A stretch of DNA of 60,233 nt from Candidatus Cloacimonadota bacterium (GCA_009777575.1 WRLO01000011.1:1-60233); one strand, 5' to 3'. Positions 1 to 7,720 are shown, counted from the first letter of the stretch. Translations and numbers: made by a program. The notes: generated by a model not told the origin, from the letters alone.

Positions 1-58
1 TATTTGTTTTTTTAGAGGGGTAGTGTAACTATTTATACAAAAAAAAAAAAATTTAGTG

Positions 59-275
<217 letters not shown>

Positions 276-502
276 ATTACACCCTCTTTGGATTTTTTAT
301 TCTTTTGAACAAATTATTTTAATGACCTTAAAAAGTCAAGTATTTTTTTGAAATTCTAGGTAAAAATATTTAATCTTTTTTTAGTAATGTCTAAAATGCC
401 TTTAAAATCAAGGATTGTATATACAAATATTTTTTTTCTAATTCTTAAAAACGAAACCTCAGTAAACTGAGGAGGTCGAACCATTGTAGCGGTAACTTTC
501 CT

Positions 503-548
503 CCCCTATCCTCTCACACACCGCAAGCGGTGTGTGAGGGGATAGGGG
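503..548. repeat. Long GC-rich palindrome with CACACACCGC arms
   Basis: Arms 503-524 and 527-548 form a 22-bp stem with one G-T pair and a two-base loop. Related palindromes lie at about 35836-35875 and 45946-45985, with the same TCACACACCGC core. It stands downstream of the toxin ending at 643, in an otherwise empty stretch (276-642) that also holds a small ACAAC-TTC-GTTGT hairpin at about 589-601. It lacks a clean U-run for a terminator on either strand. Confidence 0.8.
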
Positions 549-642
549 GTAGAGGAACATCGTTTTTTATTAAGAGATAACAACTTCGTTGTATGTTAAG
601 GTATAATACCCATTATCCATTATCCATTTCCCATTCTTTATT

Positions 643-1032
643 TTACTTATCCCACACCCACTCCACATCATAATTTCTTATTTTCTCATCTTTTGTAATG
701 ATTTTTAAATTTTCGCATTTTGCTATGGAAATTAAAAGTCTATCAAAAGGGTCTCTATGAGTAAGAGGAAGTGGTAAATAAACTCTTAAATGCTCCTTTT
801 TTAGTGGTAATATTTCATAACTAAAGGTTTCTATTGCATCAAATAGTTCGTCAAAATCGAAATGAAGTTTTAATTTTTCGATATTGATTTTGATGATTAT
901 TTCCCATAAGGAAATCATACTAACAAAAACATTATTTTTTGGATTTCTGATGTTGTTCCTTACTATATCAGGTAAAATCGGATTGTTTTCCAAAAACCAA
1001 ATCAAGGTATGAGTATCAAGTAAATAATTCAT
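643..1032 (-). CDS. PIN-domain toxin (VapC-like), module 1
   Basis: 129-residue PIN-domain protein of the type II toxin class, whose members are Mg-dependent ribonucleases that usually cut tRNA or rRNA. The acidic pocket is visible: D6 in LLDTHTLIW, E44 in SLWEI, the HRDPFDR block at 92-98 and D115 in ITKD. The C-terminus YDVEWVW is typical of the subgroup. The start codon overlaps the stop of the upstream antitoxin by four bases (ATGA), which indicates translational coupling. Length and motifs are complete, so it should be active. The target cannot be read from sequence. Confidence 0.93.
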   Translation of the reverse strand: MNYLLDTHTLIWFLENNPILPDIVRNNIRNPKNNVFVSMISLWEIIIKINIEKLKLHFDFDELFDAIETFSYEILPLKKEHLRVYLPLPLTHRDPFDRLLISIAKCENLKIITKDEKIRNYDVEWVWDK

Positions 1033-1307
1033 TCCATATACTCTTTCATATCTTCAAGCGGTTCATCAAAGTCATCAGCCATCCATATTTTACCTTCAAA
1101 GATACCCAAAGATTCTGCTCTTGGTCTCTTTAGTTTAACTGGTTTTGCTATTTTTTTTAGCTCTTCTATTGATATTTCTTCATTCACTATTTTTAGTAAA
1201 AAACCGTTGAAAGCGGCATTTAAATCAAATCCATTTTCGTGTAGCTTGATTTGAGCTTTTGCCATCAAATCTACATCGGGAACTATGTTTAAATTCATAT
1301 TTTCCAT
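1029..1307 (-). CDS. Antitoxin of PIN module 1
   Basis: 92 residues. The N-terminal half (NLNIVPDVDLMAKAQIKLHE, then a helix) resembles the ribbon-helix-helix fold of RelB/DinJ antitoxins, which bind the promoter as dimers. The C-terminus, IFEGKIWMADDFDEPLEDM, is the acidic tail usual in antitoxins that plug VapC active sites. The middle differs between the paralogues here. The start has AGGAGC 7-8 bases upstream. Likely autorepressor of the promoter at 1336-1365. The family assignment of the DNA-binding part is by eye. Confidence 0.88.
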   Translation of the reverse strand: MENMNLNIVPDVDLMAKAQIKLHENGFDLNAAFNGFLLKIVNEEISIEELKKIAKPVKLKRPRAESLGIFEGKIWMADDFDEPLEDMKEYME

Positions 1308-1335
1308 ATATATGCTCCTATAACAACTAATGAAA

Positions 1336-1365
1336 CCAAAATATTTAAGGTAGTTTTTTTGTCAA
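1336..1365 (-). promoter_or_regulatory. Promoter of PIN module 1
   Basis: On the minus strand TTGACA (1360-1365) is followed after 16 bases by TATTTTGG (1336-1343), about 30 bases before the antitoxin start. The same arrangement precedes four other genes in this region with near-identical spacers. Confidence 0.7.
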
Positions 1366-1641
1366 GGGGAACATTAAAAAAACATTTAAAAATGGTGTTT
1401 GATAGGAGTGGGAAAGGGGTAAGGTTTATCGTTTTCTATTAATATATAACAATTTATCTGATACTTGATTTGTATAGAAAGCATTTATCCGTTCAGTTTT
1501 GTCCTTGATACAATTTTTTCGGAACGGATAAATCCGTTCCCTACAAATCTAGTTACCGCCACGATGGTTCGACCCTTGGGTAGTGGCGGCTTCGTGGTAT
1601 TTTAAGGTATAATACCCATTATCCATTATCCTTTCTCTATT
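1366..1641. other. Intergenic stretch with two palindromes
   Basis: No gene is visible. GGAACGGAT/ATCCGTTCC form a perfect 9-bp hairpin with an AA loop at 1521-1540, matching in design the palindrome ahead of ilvE at 18300-18319. CCGCCAC/GTGGCGG pair at 1556-1562 and 1583-1589. The stretch ends with the GGTATAATACCCATTATCC motif that also follows modules 1 and 4. Confidence 0.7.
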
Positions 1642-2031
1642 TTACTTATCCCACACCCATTCCACATCATATTGCTGATTTTCTTTATCAGATGTGATAA
1701 ATTTCATGTTTTCAGAGATAGCTGTGGCAATGAGGAGTCTGTCAAAAGGGTCGCCGTGGATCAAGGGTAGGTCGAGATTTGCGGTTAAGTGCTTTTGTTT
1801 GATTGGTATTAAGATAAAACCGCTATTTTTTATTAGCTTATATAACTCATCTATGCTGATGTTGAGAGTTAATTTTTTTGCACTAAGCTTTATGACGATT
1901 TCTACAATAGAAAAAACACTGATATGTTTTGTATTGTTTTCATTGTGTATTATTTCTCTTATTTTTTTAGGTATTTTGTTAAAATCATCAAAATACCAAA
2001 TCAATAAATGAGTGTCAAATAAGTATTTCAT
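1642..2031 (-). CDS. PIN-domain toxin (VapC-like), module 2
   Basis: 129 residues when started at MKYLFDTH. This start is preferred over one seven codons upstream because it restores the four-base overlap with the antitoxin stop seen in the other modules. PIN acidic residues are D6, E44, the HGDPFDR block at 92-98 and D115. The last 38 residues are almost identical, at DNA level too, to the toxin at 2986-3375, while the N-terminal halves differ. That indicates recent recombination between the copies. Complete and probably active. Confidence 0.92.
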   Translation of the reverse strand: MKYLFDTHLLIWYFDDFNKIPKKIREIIHNENNTKHISVFSIVEIVIKLSAKKLTLNISIDELYKLIKNSGFILIPIKQKHLTANLDLPLIHGDPFDRLLIATAISENMKFITSDKENQQYDVEWVWDK

Positions 2032-2366
2032 GGCATATAATCCTTCATACATTCAAGAGGCTCGTCAAAATCATCTGCCATCCAAATCATCCCCTTTAAA
2101 ACTCCCATTGCTTCAGAAAGTGGTCCCTTTTTATTGATGATTTTTAGTCTTCTTTCCCGCTCTTCAGGGGGCATATCTTCAAACCGAAGTAGTTTTATTT
2201 CAGGTTGATTTTTGTTTTCTGCTTTTTCTTCGGTGAAATCGTCAATAATAGTTTTTAAATATTTGTTAATTTCTGTGGTTAAATCAAGTCCCTTTTCGTG
2301 TAGCTTGATTTGAGCTTTTGCCATCAAGTCTACATCGGGGACAATGTTTAAATTCATATTTTCCAT
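2028..2366 (-). CDS. Antitoxin of PIN module 2
   Basis: 112 residues, longer than the module 1 antitoxin. The first 24 residues are nearly identical to that paralogue, and the tail again carries KGMIWMADDFDEPLECM. Between them is a different, charged linker containing PPEERERRLK. The start has AAGGAGC 7 bases upstream. Expected to bind the toxin encoded immediately downstream and to repress the shared promoter. Confidence 0.88.
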   Translation of the reverse strand: MENMNLNIVPDVDLMAKAQIKLHEKGLDLTTEINKYLKTIIDDFTEEKAENKNQPEIKLLRFEDMPPEERERRLKIINKKGPLSEAMGVLKGMIWMADDFDEPLECMKDYMP

Positions 2367-2394
2367 ATATATGCTCCTTTAATCATCTTCAAAA

Positions 2395-2424
2395 CCAAAA
2401 TATTTAAGGCAGTTTTTTTGTCAA
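2395..2424 (-). promoter_or_regulatory. Promoter of PIN module 2
   Basis: TTGACA (2419-2424) and TATTTTGG (2395-2402) on the minus strand, 16-base spacer, almost the same sequence as the module 1 and module 4 promoters. Confidence 0.7.
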
Positions 2425-2499
2425 GTAGAATCTTTTAAAACATTTAAAATGGTGTTTGATGGGAGTGGGAAGAGGGATAATTAGGGTTTTGGGAGAATA

Positions 2500-2796
2500 T
2501 CAATCAAATACTTCATTCCAAGCCTCTAAATCAATTTTTTTACAATCCTCAATAGCACTCAAAATCTCTTTTGTGGTTTCGTCATCAAACATCCCAGCAC
2601 ATTCGAGTAATTGGTCAATATTTGTCTTTTGGTTATTATTAGGTGAAATATTGGTATTTTTGCTTTTCATTTCAATAATATCTTTTAAAAAACTATCGAA
2701 AGCTATTTTTAAATCAAGTCCCCTTTCTTTTAACATGATTTGAGCTTCTGTTACAAGCTCTTTATCAGCCATTATGTTCATTTGCATGTCTGCCAT
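2500..2796 (-). CDS. Orphan RelB/DinJ-like antitoxin
   Basis: 98 residues. The N-terminus (MQMNIMADKELVTEAQIMLK) follows the same ribbon-helix-helix pattern as the neighbouring antitoxins, but the C-terminus ends in KKIDLEAWNEVFD rather than the IWMADDFDEP tail. No toxin follows: 130 bases downstream the next gene is the antitoxin of module 2. The start has AAAGGAG with normal spacing and a promoter of the local type. It is either a module that has lost its toxin or a stand-alone regulator. Confidence 0.82.
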   Translation of the reverse strand: MADMQMNIMADKELVTEAQIMLKERGLDLKIAFDSFLKDIIEMKSKNTNISPNNNQKTNIDQLLECAGMFDDETTKEILSAIEDCKKIDLEAWNEVFD

Positions 2797-2824
2797 ATCA
2801 ATTTCTCCTTTAAATTGTTTTATA

Positions 2825-2854
2825 CCAAAATATTTTTCTTATCCATTTTGTCAA
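2825..2854 (-). promoter_or_regulatory. Promoter of the orphan antitoxin
   Basis: TTGACA (2849-2854), 16-base spacer, TATTTTGG (2825-2832) on the minus strand. The spacer is nearly identical to that of the lipoprotein promoter at 7512-7541. Confidence 0.68.
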
Positions 2855-2867
2855 ACAGAATTTTTTT

Positions 2868-2970
2868 CACCACAGAGACACAGAGATACACAGAGATTGA
2901 GAACACAGAGAGTTAAAAGATAACAACTTCGTTGTATTTCAAGGTATAATGCCTATTTTCCATTATCCAT
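2868..2970. repeat. CACAGAG-rich repeat and toxin 3' flank
   Basis: About 45 bases of CACAGAGACACAGAG-like sequence, followed by GATAACAACTTCGTTGTAT and the GGTATAATGCC/CATTATCC motif found after modules 1 and 2. Related CACAGAG tracts lie at about 7830-7897, 10989-11010, 37550-37566 and 46120-46160. Confidence 0.75.
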
Positions 2971-2985
2971 TATCAATTATCTATT

Positions 2986-3375
2986 TTACCCATCCCACAC
3001 CCACTCCACATCATAAAGCTGATTTTCTTTGTCAGATGTGATAAATTTCATGTTTTCAGAGATAGCGGTGGCAATGAGAAGTCTGTCAAAAGGGTCTCGA
3101 TGAATCAGAGGAAGTGAGATATACTTATATAAATGTTTGTCATATATACTTATGATTTCAAACCCTTGTTGTCGAATATCGAAAAACAAATCATCTAGTG
3201 AAAAATCCAATTTTAGCTTATTTATGTTTATTTTTATCGCTATCTCAAAAAGTGAAATAACGGAAACATAAATTTCATTATCATTAGTAATTATGATATC
3301 TTTTATTTTTTGAGGAATTGTTTCATTGTTTTCTACAAACCATAATAAAGTATGAGTATCAAGCAAATATTTCAT
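2986..3375 (-). CDS. PIN-domain toxin (VapC-like), module 4
   Basis: 129 residues with the full PIN signature: LLDTHTLLW (D6), SLFEI (E44), HRDPFDR at 92-98 and ITSD (D115). The C-terminal third is nearly identical to that of the toxin at 1642-2031, whereas the N-terminal two thirds have diverged. The start overlaps the antitoxin stop by four bases. Probably functional. Confidence 0.92.
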   Translation of the reverse strand: MKYLLDTHTLLWFVENNETIPQKIKDIIITNDNEIYVSVISLFEIAIKININKLKLDFSLDDLFFDIRQQGFEIISIYDKHLYKYISLPLIHRDPFDRLLIATAISENMKFITSDKENQLYDVEWVWDG

Positions 3376-3656
3376 TCCATATACTCTCTCATATCTTCAA
3401 GTGGCTCATCAAAGTCATCAGCCATCCATATTTTACCTTTATATTTTCCCATAAGAGCTGAACGCAGATTGCCTTTCTCTTCATTAGTGTTTTTTTTAGT
3501 AAACACCTCATTTTTCTCTTTAGTGTCATCTTCTATAATACTTTGTAAATATTTGTTTAATTCTGTGCTTAAATCAAGCCCTTTTTCGTGTAACTTGATT
3601 TGAGCTTTAACCATCAAATCTACATCGGGAACTATGTTTATATTCATGTTTTCCAT
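3372..3656 (-). CDS. Antitoxin of PIN module 4
   Basis: 94 residues: conserved N-terminus (NINIVPDVDLMVKAQIKLHE), a short lysine/glutamate-rich variable centre, and the toxin-binding tail KGKIWMADDFDEPLEDM. Start preceded by AAAGGAGC. Same two-gene layout as modules 1 and 2. Confidence 0.88.
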   Translation of the reverse strand: MENMNINIVPDVDLMVKAQIKLHEKGLDLSTELNKYLQSIIEDDTKEKNEVFTKKNTNEEKGNLRSALMGKYKGKIWMADDFDEPLEDMREYME

Positions 3657-3684
3657 AAAAATGCTCCTTTATCTATTAATAAAA

Positions 3685-3714
3685 CCAAAATAATTAAGGC
3701 AGTTTTTTTGTCAA
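3685..3714 (-). promoter_or_regulatory. Promoter of PIN module 4
   Basis: TTGACA (3709-3714), 16-base spacer, TATTTTGG (3685-3692) on the minus strand; spacer nearly the same as in modules 1 and 2. Confidence 0.7.
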
Positions 3715-3749
3715 GAGTAAATTTATAAATGCAATTTTTTATGGTAATC

Positions 3750-4043
3750 TTATCCAATTTTTACTACCTCTCCTATTGAATTTAGAAGCTCAAAAAACTT
3801 ATCTTGAGCATCAAAATCAACTAAGTCTACATCATTTACTACTTTGTTGTCTAATTTGGCATATACTCTGATAAAATTGCCAACTGGTAAACCCTTTATC
3901 CCAATGTCTATGTCTGAACTATCATGAATATCGCCAGTTACTAACGAACCAAAAAGATAAACTGACTGACAGCCTTCACTTTTTAGAAAATCGACGGCAG
4001 TTTCTATATCCTTTTGATACTTGAGCGGTATATTAAGCTCCAT
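3750..4043 (-). CDS. MNT-type nucleotidyltransferase
   Basis: 97 residues of the small nucleotidyltransferase fold. The motif GSLVTGDIHDSSDIDIGI holds the catalytic GS and the DxD acidic pair, and a third acidic residue follows in NDVDLVDF. Such proteins often act as MntA antitoxins that AMPylate a HEPN toxin, but no HEPN gene is adjacent, so the role is open. A start nine codons upstream exists, but the AAGGAG ribosome binding site lies inside that extension, so I place the start at MELNIP. It has a TTGACA promoter of the local type. Confidence 0.85.
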   Translation of the reverse strand: MELNIPLKYQKDIETAVDFLKSEGCQSVYLFGSLVTGDIHDSSDIDIGIKGLPVGNFIRVYAKLDNKVVNDVDLVDFDAQDKFFELLNSIGEVVKIG

Positions 4044-4100
4044 ATAGATTAACTCCTTATCATAATTCAATTATCAAATTGAAATCTAATTCTTTTAGAA

Positions 4101-4130
4101 CCAAAAAAATAATTAAAAGTTATTTGTCAA
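4101..4130 (-). promoter_or_regulatory. Promoter of the nucleotidyltransferase
   Basis: TTGACA (4125-4130) followed after 16 bases by TTTTTTGG (4101-4108) on the minus strand. It keeps the spacing and the terminal TTGG of the antitoxin promoters but has a weaker -10. Confidence 0.5.
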
Positions 4131-4202
4131 GCAGTTTGATTATATACTGAAAAACATTGAATAAAAAAACTTTTTATATATTACTTATCAATAAATTCAA
4201 AT

Positions 4203-4308
4203 CGTAGCGTCAATCTCCGATTGACATGATTCTTTATTTTATCGTGTTTTATGACAATCGGAGATTGCTGCTACGAAGTTACTGCTTTGATGGTTCAACC
4301 ATCAAAGC
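4203..4308. repeat. Inverted repeat (CGTAGC...CTCCGATTG) and adjacent hairpin
   Basis: Arms 4203-4223 and 4255-4275 match at 19 of 21 positions around a 31-base loop. A related half copy (GTAGCAGAAATCTCCGATTT) lies at about 60009-60028. Next to it GCTTTGATGGTT (4284-4295) pairs perfectly with 4297-4308. The whole gap 4131-4367 is otherwise empty. Confidence 0.8.
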
Positions 4309-4367
4309 GGTGGCTCTGTGGTAAATAAAATTAGGTTTATAAAACTTTATTAACTATGTCCAATATC

Positions 4368-4994
4368 CTATCTTAATTTATCATATTTTTTAAACAATTC
4401 GGCTTTATTTTCATAAGAAATATCAAAGCATTCATAAATCCATTTCAGTAAATTTCTTTCTTTCATCTCGTTTTTTGCATTAATGATTTTATCTTTTCGT
4501 AATAAAGACGCAATATCAGAAAGGTCATTGGTGGCTAATAAATAGCCTTCTTCAAAAGTTAATTCCTTTACTATGTTGTAAGATATCGGATTTTGAAAGC
4601 CCATGTGAACATAAAACTTCCAAATAAAATCTTTAGTGATTAGAATTGAACCAGTATAATTTATAAACAAGTTTACATTGTTATAAATATAATCTTTCCA
4701 AGAATTATATTCTTCATTGTCACCATAAGGACATATAACTATTGGTTCTTTACTATTTAACAAGGGAGGAATAAAATCTTTTTTATTCCCATTGTTAGTC
4801 TCTAATTTCTTCAGTACAAGTCTGTTGCGATATATAGAATATGTAGCAATGTATCCACGCCAACAAGCTGTTGTAACTGCCTCAGGTTCAAACCCCAATG
4901 AATAGATATCCAGAAAAGAGTTTATATTTTCTATAGCTGAAAGCTCATGTTTAACTCTATTTAACAAAAAAATATCAGGTGATTGTGCTGTCAT
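4368..4994 (-). CDS. Conserved hypothetical protein
   Basis: 208 residues, no signal peptide or membrane helix. The N-terminal half carries a pattern I recall from a widespread uncharacterised family: TAQSPDIFLLN, then TACWRGYIATYSIYRNRL. The second half, from FINYTGSILITKDFIW, looks alpha/beta. Function unknown; I do not assign one. Its 5' end overlaps the end of the broken toxin frame by 20 bases, so it lies at the edge of the rearrangement described there and may have arrived with it. Confidence 0.6.
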   Translation of the reverse strand: MTAQSPDIFLLNRVKHELSAIENINSFLDIYSLGFEPEAVTTACWRGYIATYSIYRNRLVLKKLETNNGNKKDFIPPLLNSKEPIVICPYGDNEEYNSWKDYIYNNVNLFINYTGSILITKDFIWKFYVHMGFQNPISYNIVKELTFEEGYLLATNDLSDIASLLRKDKIINAKNEMKERNLLKWIYECFDISYENKAELFKKYDKLR

Positions 4995-5316
4995 TATTTT
5001 CTTTCTTCCTCTCTGTCAAAAAACTCAGCGCTGGTATCACATACTGCGACAGTATCGTGGACATCAGCAGACATATTATTATCACTACTTGCTCCTTTTT
5101 AGCTTTGATATAATTGGTCTCAAGTAGATCGTCTATAGTAAAATTTAAATTTAGTTTATTTATAGAGATCTTTATAATGATCTCCCAGATTGAAACAATG
5201 CTGACTGATTTCTGAATTTTGGGATTTTTAATAATCTCATGAGGAACTTTAAAAGAAATGATATTTTCATCTAAAACCCATATCAATGTGTGTGTATCTA
5301 ATAAATAATCCATCAC
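4975..5316 (-). pseudogene. PIN toxin truncated and fused to an RND pump tail
   Basis: Residues 1-76 are an ordinary PIN toxin N-terminus (LLDTHTLIW, SIWEI) with a four-base overlap to its antitoxin. From about residue 77 the protein becomes VVIIICLLMSTIL...VIPALSFLTERKK, which matches the last 30 residues of the RND pump at 7894-10965; the DNA at about 5002-5088 matches that gene's 3' end as well. The DPFDR block and the last acidic residue are lost, so the toxin must be inactive. A deletion or recombination joined the two genes. Confidence 0.88.
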
Positions 5317-5705
5317 ATATATTCCTTCATCTCTAATAGAGGTTCGTCAAAATCATCGGACATCCAAATCATACCCTTAAATATACCAATCGATTCGGAA
5401 GTAGGTCCCTTTGTCTTTGCAAGTTTTAGTCTTTTTTCTATCTCTTCTTTGGGTAGTAGAGCAAAATAATCTTTTACATGCTGCAGAATATCGTTGAGCT
5501 TATTGTTTTTTTCAGACTTTTCTTGAGATAGTTTTGTTTTATCTGTAGGTTCTGACAAACTAACAATCTCTAATTCCGTTAAATCATCTTCTAATATTTT
5601 CTGCAAAACTCTGTTGATGACCGTGTTTTCATCGATGCCGAGATTATTAAGCTTGATTTGAGCTTTTGCCAGCAAATCTACATCGGGGACTATGTTTAAA
5701 TTCAT
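5313..5705 (-). CDS. Antitoxin of the broken PIN module
   Basis: 130 residues, the longest antitoxin of the set. It has the shared N-terminus (MNLNIVPDVDLLAKAQIKL), a long lysine/glutamate-rich middle segment, and the tail FKGMIWMSDDFDEPLLEM. It is intact although its toxin is not, and could still neutralise the related toxins nearby. The start has AGGAGAG close upstream. The TTGACA/TATTTTGG promoter of the other modules is not evident here. Confidence 0.87.
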   Translation of the reverse strand: MNLNIVPDVDLLAKAQIKLNNLGIDENTVINRVLQKILEDDLTELEIVSLSEPTDKTKLSQEKSEKNNKLNDILQHVKDYFALLPKEEIEKRLKLAKTKGPTSESIGIFKGMIWMSDDFDEPLLEMKEYM

Positions 5706-5781
5706 TTTGCTCTCCTATATTTTCCCTTTCAAAAAAAAATTCGGTGTTCTAACGCTACTTGATTTTAGATTTTCTTTTACC

Positions 5782-5815
5782 CCCCTGCCCCCCCCATAAA
5801 TGTGGGGGGCAGGGG
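5782..5815. repeat. C/G-rich palindrome with AUAAAUG loop
   Basis: CCCCTGCCCCCC (5782-5793) pairs with GGGGGGCAGGGG (5804-5815) around a loop containing ATAAATG. A longer relative with the loop in opposite orientation lies at 28236-28277. It sits just downstream of the lipoprotein gene (minus strand) and could stop transcription, but there is no proper U-run. Confidence 0.8.
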
Positions 5816-5836
5816 AGGAGATTTGAAGATTTCAGA

Positions 5837-7495
5837 TTACAGACTGAGCCACAATGCTGGGCGAACCCCAACACGGCCGTAGACGATACGGTAACCAAGC
5901 AGGTTGACGAGACCACCGTGGTCCACATAACTAGCGTTATGAGTATAGTCACCAGGCGAACGCAACCACCAATAATAAGCTTGTCCATTAAATAAAGCTA
6001 TTCTATCAGAATTTGAACTAAAATATCTCTGAGCTTCCTGAATGCTTAAAAGGAATATTCTATCTCTGGTAGTAACTCCACCAGCAGTGCCATAAGTTGG
6101 GTTGTTTGGATTTTGGACATCGGTCAGGACTATTCTTGCTCTATCTGTGGGATTAAATGAATTGTAAAACTCTCCATTTAAATAGGCTCGCAAGCTACAA
6201 TTTGCCCAAGTGATGCCAAACCTACTTGTATCATATTCTCGTCTCTCTATAATGTCCTGTGTGATTATCAAAACACGATTTTCCTGGACTTCAAGGACAC
6301 GCCATTGATATCTACCAAAGGTGATGATATCGCCTACTCTCACTGATGATGGCAATTGTGTTGTCGCAGGTGGTGTAGTTTGTGTAGGGGGTGGAGGTGT
6401 CTGCGTAATAGGTGGTGTAGGCACCCTCTCTAGACTCACCGACACTCTATCCCTCTCTAGCCTGCCATTCACTATTCTGATAGTCTGTTCATTATTCACA
6501 TATCCATCACGACTTATGATCACAAGATATGATGTATTCACGATTGTATTTAAACTTGTATTAGCTGGTGTCCTACCTGTAAAAACCACATTCCCAGCCT
6601 GATTGTAGATCAAAACGCTCGCATCAGATGGATTGCTGGTGATGTTTATGGTTTGGGTGGTTTGGACTTCAGACTGGACAGGGACTTGGGTCAAGGTAGC
6701 GTGGACCCTGGTGGGTTCTAGTCTCCTGTCTATGTTGTTGATATTCTGTTCAAAATTTTGATAGCCTTCTCTTGAGAAAACTACGAGATAATTTGTATTC
6801 AAAAATGTGTTTAGACTTGCTTCTGCAGGTGTAGTCCCATGAAAGACTATATTATTGTTTCTGTCGTAGATATAAATATTAGCGCCACTCGGAAAGCTGG
6901 TAATATTTATAGTCTGAGATGCTGTCAAATCCTCTGGAGTCTCTGTCAAAGCGAGTGTAGTAGCAAAAGGTTCAGAGCCAGTGCCTATCACACGAGCAGT
7001 TTCTGTATTAAGAACTCTGATTCTGAGTCTTTGCAATGACCCCTCACCATCTACACTTCCCGTGATTACGGCATCTGCTCCGACAAACCTACCTATTGAG
7101 ACAGCAGTAGTTTCATCCACTTCCCAGCTAAGCTGAAAATCTCTTTCTGTTCTGATTTGGTCGAGTTGTCTTCTATCGGTAACATCGTAACCGTTTAGGA
7201 CAAGGATATGCTCAATTTCTCCAGTTAAGAAATCATACAAGGCTTGATTGGGAGCTGCGACATGAACGATAGCAATGATAGCATCTTTGGGCACACGATT
7301 GAAAGCTACATCAATAGCCCTTGGGAGAGCTTCAGTGATGTCGACATCATTTTGCCTACTAGAAATCGGTTCTATGGATTTTGATGTATTTGAACAACTG
7401 ACCGAAAAGACCAGCAAAGATACCAATAAAAACAATAACAAGGTTTTTACAGTTACAAAGCTCTTGTTTTTCGATAAATCATTAAAAAATTTCAT
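5837..7495 (-). CDS. CsgG-like/PEGA/DUF6273 lipoprotein
   Basis: 552 residues from the ATG with GGAGG five bases upstream; a TTG start four codons earlier would include that site. A signal peptide ends in a lipobox-like FSVSC (C34). Residues about 50-180 resemble the CsgG/LpoB-type curli-assembly fold (RTERDFQ... VGADAVITGSV). Two PEGA carbohydrate-binding-like repeats follow (INITSFPSGANIYIYD and INITSNPSDASVLIYN), then a proline/threonine-rich linker and a C-terminal DUF6273 domain (VGDIITFGRYQWRVLEV ... YYWWLRSPG ... GVRPAL). Probably surface or periplasmic, acting in envelope assembly or binding. Promoter at 7512-7541. Confidence 0.85.
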   Translation of the reverse strand: MKFFNDLSKNKSFVTVKTLLLFLLVSLLVFSVSCSNTSKSIEPISSRQNDVDITEALPRAIDVAFNRVPKDAIIAIVHVAAPNQALYDFLTGEIEHILVLNGYDVTDRRQLDQIRTERDFQLSWEVDETTAVSIGRFVGADAVITGSVDGEGSLQRLRIRVLNTETARVIGTGSEPFATTLALTETPEDLTASQTINITSFPSGANIYIYDRNNNIVFHGTTPAEASLNTFLNTNYLVVFSREGYQNFEQNINNIDRRLEPTRVHATLTQVPVQSEVQTTQTINITSNPSDASVLIYNQAGNVVFTGRTPANTSLNTIVNTSYLVIISRDGYVNNEQTIRIVNGRLERDRVSVSLERVPTPPITQTPPPPTQTTPPATTQLPSSVRVGDIITFGRYQWRVLEVQENRVLIITQDIIERREYDTSRFGITWANCSLRAYLNGEFYNSFNPTDRARIVLTDVQNPNNPTYGTAGGVTTRDRIFLLSIQEAQRYFSSNSDRIALFNGQAYYWWLRSPGDYTHNASYVDHGGLVNLLGYRIVYGRVGVRPALWLSL

Positions 7496-7511
7496 AATGT
7501 CCTCCAAAGAA

Positions 7512-7541
7512 CCAAAATATTTTTCTTATCCATTCTGTCAA
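7512..7541 (-). promoter_or_regulatory. Promoter of the CsgG-PEGA lipoprotein
   Basis: TTGACA (7536-7541), 16-base spacer and TATTTTGG (7512-7519) on the minus strand; it matches the orphan-antitoxin promoter at 2825-2854 over nearly its whole length. Confidence 0.68.
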
Positions 7542-7657
7542 GTGGAAACATTAAAAACATTAAAAATATTTATGTTTATTTCCTCAGAAATACCACGAAG
7601 TGGTTATCTCTTAATCAATCCATGTCGATTTTCCCGACACCACCAGACATGAAAACC

Positions 7658-7720
7658 GTAGGGGCAACCCTTGCGGTTGCCCGCATATTGAATACGGTTA
7701 ACCGCAAGGGTTACCCCTAC
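7658..7720. repeat. Inverted repeat with GTAGGGG ends
   Basis: Arms 7658-7678 and 7700-7720 match at 20 of 21 positions. Ends are GTAGGGG and CCCCTAC. A half copy remains at about 27363-27392. The rest of 7542-7893 holds a degenerate CTCACACACC palindrome (about 7775-7800) and a CACAGAG-type tract (about 7830-7897), and no gene. Confidence 0.8.

Noticed and set aside
2032..2052. Start of the module 2 toxin seven codons upstream
   Set aside because: The downstream ATG restores the four-base overlap with the antitoxin stop found in the other modules and matches the N-termini of the other toxins.
3750..4043. Complete HEPN/MNT toxin-antitoxin pair
   Set aside because: No HEPN gene is adjacent on either side; only the nucleotidyltransferase is present.
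4203..4275. Inverted repeat as ends of a miniature transposon
   Set aside because: No target duplication or transposase is visible and the 31-base interior is too short to judge; kept only as a repeat.
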